Positions 35,045 to 48,192 of a stretch of 64,000 nucleotides of DNA are shown here, in pieces. Numbering within the stretch: position 1 is the first letter of the stretch; every line of letters begins with the position of its first letter. Source of the DNA: Turnera subulata (Eukaryota > Streptophyta > Magnoliopsida > Malpighiales > Passifloraceae); assembly GCA_028386065.3 (NCBI GenBank), contig JAKUCV010002824.1, positions 1 through 64,000 on the forward strand. The letters run 5' to 3'. Made by a program: the position numbers and the translations under genes. The notes beneath the pieces are model-generated. The model ran no database searches. It was not told the DNA's origin and saw only the letters and a program-made list of their open reading frames with translations.

Positions 35045-37893
35045 TTCGATCGAGTTTTTTCATGAAACAGAGAAAAAATTAGGGATTTAGGATCTTTTTG
35101 TGAGCTTTAGGTTTTTTTTTTTCTGCGAAGAAAGAGTGAAGTGAGAGAAACTAATTGAGCGGGAAAGATTTGAGAAGGAAGAGAGACAGTGCGTTTTTGA
35201 TTTTAATAACCGTCGTCACTGAAGAGTTTGTGACAGCTGGCTCCGGCTTCCTCGCAATTCTGTTTAAGTTCGAAATTTGCTCTCGTCACCGGTGGGTTTT
35301 ACTTTTGGAATGCCAAGCTGTCTTGAAGAGGGTGGGTTCGTTTTTGCGTCTTGGGTCACCGTCTGCTAACTTTAACAAGTTTCTCTCAACTTTCTTTTTC
35401 TTTTTCTTTCTTTTTTTTGTCAAAAGATATGTAGCTTTTAAATACCAGCTTTTTCGCTTTGTAAAAAAATTTCTTTCCTCCTCCTTAGATAAATAAAAAA
35501 ACTAATTTGATTTAGCATGCCCTACCCAGTTATCGAATACCCAGGCCTTCTACGAGGCCCATGCGATTAGGCCATATGGTTTGGTAAATGTTAGGCTGAT
35601 ATTTTCTTTGTGAAGAAGAAATGGACTTTGAAATCCACGTCTAACCCGCAGCATGGTACGAGTTGGAAGGGTTTCCATTTAGATTGGGCTAGAGATTGTT
35701 GGGCCGAACCCGTAGCTGTGGGCATTTATGATCTCTTTCTTTAGGCTTTTTCCCTTTTTTTCTTTTCTCAAGTTTAATGCAACTGCGGCGTCCCGCAGTA
35801 AAATGAAATCCCTTCGTTTTTCACACTCTCGTTTCTAGTCATGTAATCTCCATGCTTTGTCTGAATTTAGGTTGGGCTACCCAAACAAACTTCCCAAGAT
35901 TCAAGGATAACCCAGATCCATATGCCCAATAAAACATTTGAAAATGATCGCGGATGCAATAGGGTAAGGAGGTACCAAGTTTTTTTTTTTTATGGTTCCA
36001 TGACGAGTGTTCAAAACCAATGGTTCCATGATGAGAGAATGACTAACCTTTCATCTTTGGAAGTCTTCTCTAATAATGGTCTCGTTAACAAAGCCCAAAT
36101 GGGTAAAGTAAAAACTTCTTAATTTCTCCCCGTTTGAGAGTTGGCCTGTGCTGTTTATTCCATGCTTAACGTAAGGATTCGATAGCATTAAACATAGCGA
36201 TGTGAATGGAAACACCTTTGATGTGAGAATTGAGATTCATAAGTTTTTTTCAATAATGCTAGAGGGATAAAGACTTTTCTTTACTAAAGGAGTCTTACAA
36301 ACTTAGGTGGTATTATTTTGTTGGGTAATTTTTATTAATCATCCACATCCACATCAACTTTAATTTTCATTTTTAATTTTCAAAATTAAATTTTTTATCA
36401 TCACTCCTACCTCCACGAATTTTATATTTTTTCCTATGTCATGCTTATGCAATTAGGTTTCTTGAGCTTTTTTCTTATTTCCGGGTCCAAATCCCGTGAG
36501 CATGCCCCACCTTTCCCTTCTCCATCTGCGTATTGGAAAAACCATAAACTAAATGACAAGTAATCCGTTCATATAAAAATGACAACTAGATAGCCAATCA
36601 TATTTTGGTGCAGTTAAGTGCCAACATCTGTAAAATGGGGTTAAAAGAGGATTACTAAATAGGGTTAAGTGCCAACATTTGAAAGCTCAATAATCCTAAT
36701 CCTCTACTTTGGTGTCACAAGTCCATATCCAGAAATAAAATCGTCGCAAATCACATCCATCGATAAGGATAACAGTGAATGCAACCTAGTTTTTGTATCG
36801 CCCAATCCTTAAAAACATTGATCGAGTTTCAAAGAAGAAAAAGGCACATACCAAACAAACACATTAAAATGCAGTGACCCCATATTGGATTCTCGCCCTT
36901 TAATCCAAATTTGTGAAAGGTAAAGGATTTTAAACCATCACCACCTACCCTGATTTTTGTATTGGACTAAGAAATAAAAATCAAGACCAACAAAAAAAAA
37001 ACGCATTATGAGAAAGATTTAATTGAAACCCAGCTACATACTCTGGATTATCATAAATGCTTTTGACATTGATGCCCCTTTGCTTTCAAGACCCCACAGT
37101 CATATTTATCTACTACTCTTCTAATGTCTAGTCACTCTCCATTCTCACATTTCCTGGCTTTATTTTGACCACAGCCCACGTAACTACCAGCCAGCCACCT
37201 TCTGCGACTCTTGACTCATTGAGTAACAGTAGCATTCCAAATAATAAGACCCCCCATTTTCACCGAGATTCACTAAATTTTAACCCTTTAGAAAGTCTCA
37301 TCCCTTCTTCTTTTACTCTGGTCTGCAGCAAGTGAATCTAACATGAGATACTTGGAACAAAATTTTTAAAAGTATAATCAGTACTATCTGCTCCTTCTAG
37401 TTTCTACTCCTCGCTGGGGACATAGATTCTTCCGATATCTTACTAGATTAGCGGGGTTAGATGTACTTCTAAAATGATTGACGTCCAAAGAAACAGAGGA
37501 GCACAGCCAAAATCTCCCGGGAAAATCTGAACTAATGAAAAGAAAATTCCCGGGCGAAAAGACAAATTTGTGTGATATGAATTTGGATTGGTTCTAGTTC
37601 TTCTATTGCATTTTGTGTTTTTTTTTTTCAGAGCATCTAGTTTCTTTTTTAGAGGGTCTTTTATTGCGTTTGCATAACGACAAAGATGGGGTTGTTATGC
37701 TGCCCCTAGATGCGTACGGATGGTTTTCACCCCACTGAACAAGTTTTGGATTTGGACAATATAAATTAATATCATGGGGAAAAAAATGCCCAAAAACAAT
37801 ATTATTGAATTAATAATACTGTTCATAGAGTTAGACTAGTAATTAATTGTTCAAACCCCATTTACCGTGCTCTGTAATAATCATTTTAGGGGT
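35045..37893. other. Intergenic, no gene recognised
   Basis: AT-rich with several homopolymer runs and no supported coding frame. Confidence 0.5.
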
Positions 37894-38191
37894 GGGTTAA
37901 ATATATGATTAGTCCCCTTATTGTACCGAATTATGCTAATTATGATTAATTGCATTCCTTTATTCTTTTTAAATGATAAATTTAGTCTCCATGTCTTACT
38001 TAATCCACGATTAGCTAACGTGACAAATGTGAACCCTACATATCGGTTAGAAAAAATATAAAATTCATTTTTCAGACATATAAGACCCACATAAGTGCTT
38101 TATAAGTGTCATGTCATCTAATTAAAAATTAATTGGGCGAGACCAATTTAATATTTTAAAAGAGTAAAGGGACCATTTTTATCAATTTATC
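37894..38191 (+). mobile_element. MITE-like dispersed repeat, copy 1 (3' end lost)
   Basis: Begins GGGTTAAATATATGATTAG and is clearly homologous along its length to 41273-41655, sharing TTTTTAAATGATAAATTT and ATATAAAATTCATTTTTC. No coding capacity. Confidence 0.7.
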
Positions 38192-38233
38192 TTTTAGAAT
38201 CTATTTTTCTTATTCACTTGTATTAACATTTTT

Positions 38234-41031
38234 TGTAACAGCCCGGGTAAAATTTATATTTTTACCGGGACTGTAAAAGGATTTTGTACAATAATTTATC
38301 ATATGGAAATAAATTTTGGTAATTATTTCATGGTAAACCGAGCAACGGATTCCGATTCCGAGTTTCACTCCATATCCCGGATATTTTTGCGGAATTTCCG
38401 TGACGAGTTGGAATTTTCTGAATTAGAAAATGACGATTATACCCCTGAGTTTGTTAGGAAACCAAAGGAAGTTGGAGGGGCACAATAGACCTTTTGCTGG
38501 GTCAAATTCTTTCTTTTATTCAATTGTGAGTGTGCACTATCACAGCTCCATTATCCACAAGTGGAGCACTACAACGTTTTTTTTATTATCCCCCTATCTT
38601 CTTCAATATTTTGCTCATCTTTTACCTGTTATAAAACTCTGATTTCCTATCATCAGACACGCCAAACACCCACTCTAAGAAACAATTTAGAACTTGTCTA
38701 TTCTTTCTCTGCACTTAGTATAGTAGCTGCTAATTCCTTTCTTAAAAAAACAAACAACACACATAACACACCGCTGCCGCCACCTCACCACTACACACCG
38801 CCACCGCCACCGTGACCAACCACCATCTCCTTCCTTTCTTCTCGCCGCTCGCCGCCTCAGGAAGCACCCAGCTCGTCTTCCTCGACGCAACGCGCCACCA
38901 GCAGCTGTCCACATCCCACGACGCAACCACCGACCGAGCCGGCATCACCCCCCCTCTCCTTCCTCACGTTGCCGCCCTTCACCAGCAACACCAGCAGCCG
39001 CCGTCTTCGTCCCCTCCCCGTGCCAGTCACCGCTCACGCCACCTCGCCTGCTCGTTGCGCCGTGCCGCCTCGCTCGTCGTCTCGCCGTGCTGCGTCGCAC
39101 AGGTAAGTCCCGTGAAGAAGATGAACAGTCCATGCATGGGCTGTCTTTTATTGTGCATGGGCTGCTGCACTATTCACATGGGCCTGGGCTTACCTTTGGG
39201 CTTTGGGTTTAAGTGTTGGACTTAGGGATGTTTGGGTTTTGGGTTTTAGAAGTTGGGCTTGGTACGAGTTGGGTTGGTTTTAATCTGGGCTAGTATTGGG
39301 TTAGGCATTATGGGCTTGGACTTGGACCTTGGCCCAGTCCAAAATTTAAGGAAAAAGAGAGAGGAATAATCTGAAAAAAAAAGAGAGGAATATTAATTAT
39401 GGAAAAAAATATAATAAATAATAATAATAATAGTATTTTCAGGAGAATAAAAGCAATTTATGGAAATAATATTTTGGGGAATAATTTGAGGAAAAAGGTA
39501 TATTCTGGAAAAATAATTTAGGGGAAATACATACATAAATGGTGTATAATAGCTACTTTGAGAAAATATTTGGGAAGGGTATATGGAATATGTAAATCCT
39601 GAAAAAGGTAAATACATAGTATTATAGTTATCCTGTTAAAAAAAAAAAACTATAGGAAAGAATATATGTACTATAAAAGTATTTTGGGAAAATAAGCATA
39701 TGTTATATTTTCAAGAGATAGTAATAAAACTTTTGGGAAAGGAAATAAATGCTAATAACAATTAGGGAAGGGTATTATCAAAATAATACCGGAATAATAA
39801 CCGGATATAAATATAGTATAGTACTTTGACACAGGAATAAAAAAAGGTGAATGATGATGATAACGGGGTTCGTCGGGTCGTAAACGAATCAGTTTAGCTT
39901 TATTATTACGGTGTAGCATCATCTGCATTTGTATGCATCTTATGTGAGTATGTGTTATTATTTGCCATATAGGAGCCAATAACGAATAGTTTCCCGAGGA
40001 ACCGGAGCCGGGACAGTTTGAGGACTTTCAGGAGTAGGGAAATCGGCTAAGGTGAGGATGGATAACCTTTGATATGTTGCACATGATGCTGTGTTTGTTT
40101 TTCTGTGATTATTTTGCCTGATTGAACTGTTGAGCCAAATGAGTTGATTTCGGTAATATTGTTATGGCTGTTGTTTGGTTGAGTGTGAATATACCGACAT
40201 GATAAGATAATTGGATAATTGGAAGTTGTGTTGACGACTTTATTGTCACGTGGAAAGTAGAGGTTTGACTCGATGGGTAAAGACTGTTTCGTGGTGGCCA
40301 TGACCTGGGTTCTTGTGGAAGCATGTCTATACTTGGGATGTCTATCCCATGATTATTTTTGGGATGTCTATCCCTGGGTTCGTATTTCTGGGATGTCGAT
40401 CCCTGGGTTCTTTTGGTTTTGGTCTGGCACCCGAAATATGTTGATATCCAGGTCTAACCCCTAGCTTGTCCAGTGACGGGGCCCGGAAGATAAAATTGGA
40501 ATTAAAAGTAATTATTCTTTTGGTCTTGGCTCAGTTATATTCTGATTGTTTCACTGTTATGTCTTTTGCTGGAATTTAATTTCAAAAGTATTGTGTTGCG
40601 TTCATATTACTGTTTATCCTTCGTCGGTGAGCACTTCGGACTCACCCCTTGCATGCGGGGTTTCATCCCGTAGGATGAGTTGCTCGTAGTACAGGTACGT
40701 GGTTCGGCCAGCCGCTGTTTCCACTCCACCAGACTCTGGATCCATACCTCCGCTGCATCTCATTCTGAGTCTTCCGCTGCTGATTATTATATGTTGCTGT
40801 AATTTACATGTTGTTGTGTTGTTGTACTACTTACTTTGCTGTATTATGTATTTTATGTTTCTGCTACTGCCGTTGTGGCTTGAATAATGGTCCCCGAGAA
40901 CGGGTGACGGATGTGGTATTTGGAGATTGCTTGTATTGTTATTTTATATTGTAAGTACTGTCTGCCACTGTAGTAAGGACAGTTCCGGCACGCGTTTACC
41001 GGGTACGGTAAATACGGGTCGGGGCGCTTCA
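38234..41031 (+). mobile_element. Solo long LTR, 2798 bp (Ty3/gypsy type)
   Basis: Starts TGTAACAGCCCGGG and ends GTAAATACGGGTC then GGGGCGCTTCA. There is no primer-binding site after it and no polypurine tract before it. Flanks are TTTTT and GTTTT, consistent with a 5-bp duplication carrying one change. Contents: a GC-rich pseudo-coding stretch (about 38760-39130), an AT-rich middle, GGGATGT(C)NATCCC palindromes (40335, 40361, 40390), and the CACTTCGGACTCACCCC box with a hairpin (about 40632-40673). It has the same ends as the outer LTR at 53614-59957. Confidence 0.85.
40335..40403. repeat. Cluster of GGGATGTCNATCCC palindromes
   Basis: Three 14-bp copies at 40335-40348, 40361-40374 and 40390-40403 inside the solo LTR. 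A related, larger cluster lies at 55501-55783. Confidence 0.9.
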
Positions 41032-41272
41032 GTTTTAGTTTGTCACTTTCACCATTTTTATTTAAAAAATAATTTATAACTTATAAAAATCCGTATTTTT
41101 TAGTTTTGATGATAAATAAGTTTTGAAAACTTTATATTGATCCTGTAATTATTCTCCTCCTTTTTTTGCAATATATTTTTAAAATTTTGGAAACTTAATA
41201 ACAGAGAATATATATTATCTCCGGTACATCCTTGCTTTATGTAGATTTTTTTATATTTTTATATAATTTTTT

Positions 41273-41655
41273 GGGTTAAGTATATGATTGGTCCCCTTAC
41301 TATATTGAATTGATAAGAATGGTCTCTTTATGCTAATTAAGATTAATTACGTCTCCCTACTCTTTTTAAATGATAAATTTGGTCCCAAAGTCTGATTTAA
41401 TATTTGATTAGCTGATGTGGCAAATATAGGCCCTATATGTCAGATAAGAAAATAATATAAAATTCATTTTTCTAACATGTAGAGCCTAAATAAGTGCTTA
41501 AACAGTGCTATGTTAGCTAATTATGAATTAATCCAGACATGGGACCGACTTTATCATTTTAAAAAAATAAAAGATCCAATTAATCATAATTAACATAAAG
41601 AGACTATTTTTATCAATTCGACATAATAGAGGGATTAAACATATATATATAACCC
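41273..41655 (+). mobile_element. MITE-like dispersed repeat, copy 2
   Basis: Begins GGGTTAAGTATATGATTGG and ends in ATATATATATAACCC, which gives imperfect terminal inverted repeats. Homologous to 37894-38191. No coding capacity. Confidence 0.7.
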
Positions 41656-42299
41656 TTTTAGGGGTTGGAAAAGTCGAGTGATCTATTCTAAGCCTAGACT
41701 AATACAGCCTCTCCTCAAGATAAAATTTTCTTCAAAAAAATCTAGATAAATTGCAAGTTGTGTATGTTTGCTTCTTCCCAATAAATATAATCAGGTAAAA
41801 AATCTAGATTTTATTTTTTGCTCAAATATCGTAACCAAGTCTCTTCTCAAAGTAGTGCTATCGTTCACTTTGAAATGAAAGGTAGTTTATTTCAGACTTA
41901 GTTCCTAATATTAAGCATTGTAAACAGCCATGAATCCAGAAGATCAATCGTATTTTCAAAAAAAGGATAGATTTGGTCATTTATTTTAGACGGATATGTT
42001 GTCAAAAAAAAAATTAGACGGATATGTTTCATGTAATTTTAAATTTGGATTTGGGATATTCTGATAAAACTTTTTTTATATAAAAAAAATTGGAGTGGAT
42101 GGATGGCCATCCTGCAAATCCGTACCACCCGAGGTCGAATTAAATAAAGTCAACCAGATAAAAGCATCACCAGTATCCTATTTCCACTCTCTGTTTTCTC
42201 TTCCTCTTCTTTTTCTCCTCTGGAAATAAGCCAAAAAAAAAAAAAAAAAAAACGCCAAAGCCAGAAAAACAAAAACAAAAAAAGATCTAAACAGCATCC

Positions 42300-45200
42300 A
42301 TGGATTCCTACGAATCAACCGTACCCGAGGATCAGCAAGCCGCCCACTCCTCCTCCTCCGCCGCCGCCGCCGCGGCCACCAACAACAGCGATCACGGCTG
42401 GCAGAAGGTCACCTACGCCAAGCGCCAGCGGAAGAAGAAGCCGGCCGCTGAATCCGCCGGAGCTGTGTCGGCCAACGGATTCCCCTCCTCCTCCGTCGCC
42501 GACAACCCGAACGTGTTCCGGTCGCTGGAGCTGCAGTCCGAGGACCGCCGCCGCAGGATCCAGGAGTCGCAGAAGGCGGCAAATGCTGCTGCTGCCGCCG
42601 CCGCCTCCGATAGCAGGGCGAGGTCGAGGCATCGCCGATCTGACGACGAGGAGGACGAGGACGACGACGAGGATAGCGACGGGGCGAAGGACGGCGAGAG
42701 GGTGGAGGAGGAGAAGAAGGTGAAGAAGCAGAAGAAGCCTAAGAAGCCGAAGGTCAGTGTGGCTGAAGCCGCCGCGAAGATTGACGCGTCGGATCTCGCG
42801 GCATTTCTGGCGGATGTTTCGGTGAGTGGTTGTCACTGATTTTGGTTTTGTGTTTTTTTTTTCAAAAGTTTGTTTTTTTTTGTGTGATTGGTCTGATTTG
42901 GAATGGCATTTTATTTTTCTTATTTGTTTGTGTGTGCTTTTGCCTTTGTTCTGTAGGGTTCTTATGAAGGGCAGCAGGAGATACAGTTGATGAGGTTTGC
43001 GGATTACTTCGGCAGGGCGTTTTCGGGTGTGACTTCGGCTCAATTTCCCTGGGTTAAGATGTTCAGGGAGAACCCAATCTCCAAACTGGCTGATGTGAGT
43101 TTTTTGCTTTCCGACGAGTAATTGATTGTGTGGATTTAGACTTTTTGAAGCTTCATTTTGATTCGAGTTTAATTCATATAGTTTTCTTTTTGGTGTTTTC
43201 TGATGAACTTTTTCTTCTTTGAGTAAATGTACTCTGCTGGATGCGAGAAGAGCGGAATTGGTAGCAAGTTTGTTTTAGACGTTATTGATCTTTTTTTAAT
43301 TCCTTGGTGTTGGAACTTTTACCATTCACTGTACATCTTCATTTTATACCTCTGAATTCTCGTCATCCCATATTCATTCCAGTCACTTGTATGTTTATAT
43401 GTGCTATAGTAGATTTACTAGGCATTTCTAGTTGTTAAGGTGAGGTATTGTCTTTTGTTTTCAACAGATCCCTATTTCTCATATTTTGGACGATGTTTAT
43501 AAGACATCAGTAGATTGGATTAACCAAAGATCTATTCCTGCACTTGGTTCCTTTGTTCTGTGGTCTTTAGACGCCATCCTGGCCGACCTGGCCGGTCAGC
43601 AACCTGGTTCTAAGGGCGCCAAAAAGGGTACACAGCCAGCATCGTCCAAATCTCAGGTAACTTTCTGAAGAAAAATACCGTCTATTTCCAACAAAACAAA
43701 CCAAATGTGGTTTGCGTGCCTTTCGGAGTCTCAGTTGCAATTACTTTCTGGCTATGGTGTTATTTTTTACTAGTAAGCGCTGATATGCACAGATGTTTTT
43801 TGAGCTTATGCAAAATTAACCCTAATCTTTTGTCTAATCAAATCAATTTTTCTGCATGTTCAAGACCCATCATAGGTACAAAGTGCAAAATTTAAGATTC
43901 TCATGGAATGCACATGCTTGCATTCAGTCTGTGCCATTGGGAAATGTTTTACTGTCTGTTTGTTCTCATGACAACAATGTTTCTCGGGGTATAATAGTAA
44001 TTTTAGCTAATAGAAGAGGAGTGCCGGATAGTTTTGGTACATCTACCTTTTTCCTCCTTGACAATCAGATTCATTTGACCTTGAATACATGCTTATATTC
44101 TCTCGTCTCAGAATATCAGCATATGCCATCTACTTGCATTTTCTAGGTTCAAATAGCTTCGTACTTCGACTTTGTACTTACTACTTATTTCGTCTTTGTA
44201 GTTTGTTGAGTATTAATTATATCTCAGTTCAGGTTGACATATTGTTAAATGACAGGTGGCGATCTTTGTGGCTTTGGCAATGGTGTTGCGGCGGAAACCT
44301 GATGCTTTGGTTAGTGTATTACCGACATTGAGGGGAACTTCCAAGTATCAGGGGCAAGACAAACTGCCAGTTATTGCATGGATGATAGCACAGGTTTGTG
44401 AATAACAAAAACAGATCAGCAGTTCAGTGTGTTAGTGTGACTACCTTTTGTCAGCCTATATCTCCATCTGTTCATTATAAGTATGCCAATGTTATTTTGT
44501 AGGCATCTCAAGGAGATTTGGCTGTAGGTTTATATGCATGGTCACAAAATCTCTTGCCTGTAGTGAGTGCCAAAAGTTCTAATCCACAGTCCAGGGATAT
44601 CATTTTGCAGCTTGTGGAGAAGTATGCAAACTTTTTGGTTCTTTTCTCACTATTGCTTATCTGGTAACTGCTATAACTTATTAAGGTTTTGTATTTCTTT
44701 CCTTGCAGGATTTTGTCTGGCCCCAAGGCCCGAACAATTTTAGTAAATGGTGCTGTTAGAAAGGGAGAGCGCTTAATTCCACCTCCTGCTCTTGAGATAC
44801 TGCTGCGAGTTACCTTCCCTGCATCATCAGCTAGAGTAAAGGTAGATATTATCTATGATTGTCACAACTGGTACTGGTATGGATTCAGTGCTCTTAATTC
44901 TTTTTTTTTTTATGTGGGATTTTTCACAGGCTACTGAGAGGTTTGAGGCTGTGTATCCCACCCTAAAAGAGGTGGCTCTTGCTGGTGCTACAGGAAGCAA
45001 AGCAATGAAACAAGTAGCACAACAGATACTGATTTTTGCTTTTAAAGCAGCAGGAGAGAGTAAGAAACTTGAGTTAGTTTACCTTTTCCATTGTATTATA
45101 ATATTCCTGATGTAATTCGGAAAAAGATATAGGCCTTCAAGTTAGGTTGATATACGAACTATTCTTGTACAGAAACTCCTGAGTTATCCAAGGAAGCAGC

Positions 45201-45954
45201 TGGTATTTCCATCTGGTGTTTTACCCAACATGCAGAATGCTACAAGCAGTGGGTAAGTTGTTCTCTGTTTAATTGTTCCTATCCTGATAGATATTCGTAT
45301 CTTCTCCTTTTTTGGGGCCCCTTGTCAAATCTCCTTAATCTGCTTGTTAACCATATGAACAGGAGAAGGTTTATGAGGATAATCTAGAAGCTAGTGTTGT
45401 TCTTCTTAAGAGGCTCTCTGAAGAGTGGAAGGAGCTCTCTGTGAAGCTGGCTCCTGTTGATCCTCTGAGGGAAACTCTTAAGAAGTTTAGGCAGAAGGTA
45501 ATCTCCTTAATCTTTTCAGCATTTGCATATACTTAGGTGATACTAATGCAATTTCTGTTAGGAGACTGTGCTTTCCAATTACATACGCCTATCTATAGCT
45601 TATCTGTTTGGTTAATAAAAGCTGATCTGTTGTCTTGTGTACTTGATAGTTATCTAGAAGCAATATTGTGTGTCTAATTTTGGTTTTCATTTTGGCATAT
45701 AGAATGAGAAAGCACTGGAGAGTGGCGCAGATGATGCTCGCCAATCACTCTTCAAGGACGCAGACAAGTACTGTAAGATTTTATTGGGCAAGTTATCACG
45801 GGGCCATGGTTGCTTGAAGGGTATGGTCTTTGCTGTCGTTGCCTTAGCTGTTGGTGCTGCGGTTATGTCCCCCAACATGGAGTCATTGGACTGGGACAAA
45901 CTATCTGTATTTGTTAACTCGCAGCTCGCCCAACTCTCTCAGCTCTCCAAGTGA
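42300..45954 (+). CDS. TMEM214-like transmembrane protein (DUF2359), 10 exons, about 611 aa
   Basis: Exons: 42300-42821, 42957-43094, 43468-43656, 44256-44393, 44503-44621, 44709-44841, 44930-45059, 45173-45252, 45363-45497, 45703-45954. All have GT-AG introns and matching phases. The N-terminus is Ser/Ala-rich and carries HGWQKVTYAKRQRKKK, typical of plant members, then an acidic/Lys-rich stretch. The conserved body follows: FADYFGRAFSGV, FPWVKMFRENPISKL, SVDWINQRSIPALGSFVLW, KLPVIAWMIAQASQGDL and KILSGPKARTILVNGAVRKG. A membrane helix near the C-terminus (MVFAVVALAVGAAVM) precedes the end LSQLSK. Homologues by memory are Arabidopsis AT1G70770 and AT1G23170. Animal TMEM214 is an ER membrane protein; the plant role is not established. 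The gene looks intact. Confidence 0.93.
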
Positions 45955-46629
45955 GATGCTTTTATGCCAGCAACAGTTGGTGCAAAGCACCACCCTTTGT
46001 CTTTAGAAGACTAGTTTTCGTCGATTTTGTGACTTTATTTCTGAAGAGAAGAGAAAGGGAAAGAATTTGCAGTTTGACAGCTTTTAGAAATCCAATATGG
46101 ATGTTCACACATTGGCAATGGATCGGTAGGAACTCACATCGAGAAATGCTAGCTGCGAATAGAATAAAGGTGGGGGAGATGGTTTGATATCCAATTTTAG
46201 GTGCATCTTATCAATACTGGTTCTTATATTGATAGACCATCCTTATATTCGACAAAGTAGTTTCAAATCAATATTAAAATATCTGAAGAAACTTGATCTC
46301 TAGCTAGAGCTGTTTCCTTGTCTAGTGAACACAACTTACACAAGGCATCTGTTAACGTTTTTAACGTTTTGAGCATATCCATTGCTTTGCTGCCTAGAGA
46401 ATGATTGAAATTAAAAATGCATCTTTTTGCTTGAATTTGACGGAAGTTTTCTTATATTTCGAGATCCTTGTTTTCAATTTTTTATTTCTCCCTCAATCTT
46501 TGGGTGATTGCTTCCAGGAACAACAAATTGGCGGAGCTGCAGAAATTTGAGCTTAAAAGTGTTTTGATAACAGGTCATGCTAGCACATAAAATATACAAG
46601 TAAACCTTTGAAAGTGCCCAACTCAATTC
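45955..46629. other. Convergent spacer between the TMEM214-like gene and ndhL
   Basis: About 675 bp holding both 3' untranslated regions. No other gene is seen. Confidence 0.6.
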
Positions 46630-47610
46630 CTATACATTGTCATAATCTTCGGGTGTAGCCCAGGGATACTTGTGATAGCCGTTCTTAACTTTTGAAAGGT
46701 CAGGCTTTGACCATGGATATTTCATGGTTGGATCCCTGGGAAATTTCCTGAAGTTCAAAAACGGAGCCCAAAGCAATATCCTGCAGATGGAGAAAATAAT
46801 GTAATGGTGTTACTTGGAAACGGAATGTATACTGTATAATAAATAAAAACACTGTATAATAAATAAAAACATTCTGTCTCCTGTTAACTGTGGTGTTGAG
46901 TACGCGGTAAAAAAACACAGCTTACCCTGGAAAGAACACGAAGACACACATCAACTGCGTGTACATCTCCAGGAATTTTCGCTTGTACAATCTTATCCTA
47001 ACCCAGTTCGTGATGATTGGCTGCCAATCACAAAAACAAATGACTCACATAATAAATTAGGATCTTCATCAACAGGAAATAAGGAAATTGAACAGAAGAA
47101 CGGGGTTATTGGAAGAAAAGTAAAGAAAAATTCACTCACTGGCATCAGGATGAAGTACCAGAAAGCTATAATTGTTGATTGTGTCAAAATCCAAGAAAGA
47201 TCTTCCGGGTTATTTACTCCTGTAAGTGCAAATGCTGGCTGCTCAACCTGAAGCAATTTTGTTTTCTTGAAATTCAACTACAATAAATGTAACCTGAATT
47301 CCATGTAAAAAAAAAAGAAGGGATGCTTACACTAGCCAATAGCGCACCAAGTTGAATTGCCATGCTGAACTTGTTTACATGATTGCTGTCTTCAGGTTTT
47401 GTGCTGATGCTTGCAACTTTCTGATAAAATTAGTATAACTTTAGACAAAATTTGAGTAACTTGAAAAGAATAAAAAGACAAATTAATTACCTTGGCAAGC
47501 TTGTTTTTGTTGGATGGCTTTAGTTCACATGAAATGAGGAGTGGAGTTCTTTTGCCTCGAGAGAGAGAAGGCAAAGCCTTTGGGATTTGGAAGGTGAAAG
47601 AGCAGCTCAT
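46630..47610 (-). CDS. NDHL: NDH complex subunit L, chloroplast (NdhL), 5 exons, about 187 aa
   Basis: Exons 47610-47491, 47420-47331, 47247-47140, 47020-46926 and 46780-46630, phases consistent, stop TAG. The N-terminus is a Ser/Lys-rich plastid transit peptide (MSCSFTFQIPKALPSLSRGK). The mature part has a hydrophobic stretch (MAIQLGALLASVEQPAFAL), a second membrane segment (STIIAFWYFILMPPIITNW), RIRLYKRKFLEMYTQLM, a third segment (VFVFFPGILLWAPFLNF) and the end KYPWATPEDYDNV. NdhL is a membrane-proximal subunit of subcomplex A of the thylakoid NADH dehydrogenase-like complex, which carries out cyclic electron flow. In Arabidopsis it is CRR23 (AT1G70760, from memory) and likewise sits beside the TMEM214-like gene. 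Intact. Confidence 0.92.
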
Positions 47611-48192
47611 GTTACAGCTCTATTTTTAAGTTTCCTTACCTGTCAAATTGGCCAGTTTCTTGGCATAGGGTGCAGAGTAATGTCAATAGCTAGAAAGGCA
47701 GGAAAGAGAAGAAAAACAGTAAGGTGTTAGATTATAAAATTCCAAATATTTAGTGCATTCAAGGCCAAAGAAAAACACGGTTTAGGATGAAATTGTCTAG
47801 TAGGAATAGGATATGGGAGGTCCTTTTCTCGTCCTTGGACCATCCATCCCCGAGTTCCTAACCCTTGCATGACACTTGGTAAAAGTTTGATTATCATTAT
47901 ATTATATTCAAAGGCCAGTCTAGAAACTTGCAGGCTTAAAAGTTAGCCCAAGAAGTTTAAACGGGTCCTTGACTAAGGCCTTTTGTCTTCCTGGGTCCAA
48001 TTCCTTTCATCTTCTCTGCCCACAGACCGGCCAACTGTCTGGTAAGTGTTAAACAACCCATAAGAAGTTCGAAAATGAGGAGGCAAATCCAGACAATAGT
48101 TAAGAACAAATAGATCATCACTTCAGTTCCAGCACCAGAAGTCTAGAACCTTTGTCATTCAAAGCCAAAACTCCAAAATCCTTAAATTATTT
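47611..48192. other. Divergent upstream region between ndhL and the armadillo gene
   Basis: About 580 bp between two start codons pointing apart, likely containing both promoters. No specific element could be fixed. Confidence 0.5.

Noticed and set aside
42315..43043. 242-codon antisense ORF opposite the first exons of the TMEM214-like gene
   Set aside because: It is the GC-rich shadow of the real exon, with low-complexity Leu/Gly/Val composition.
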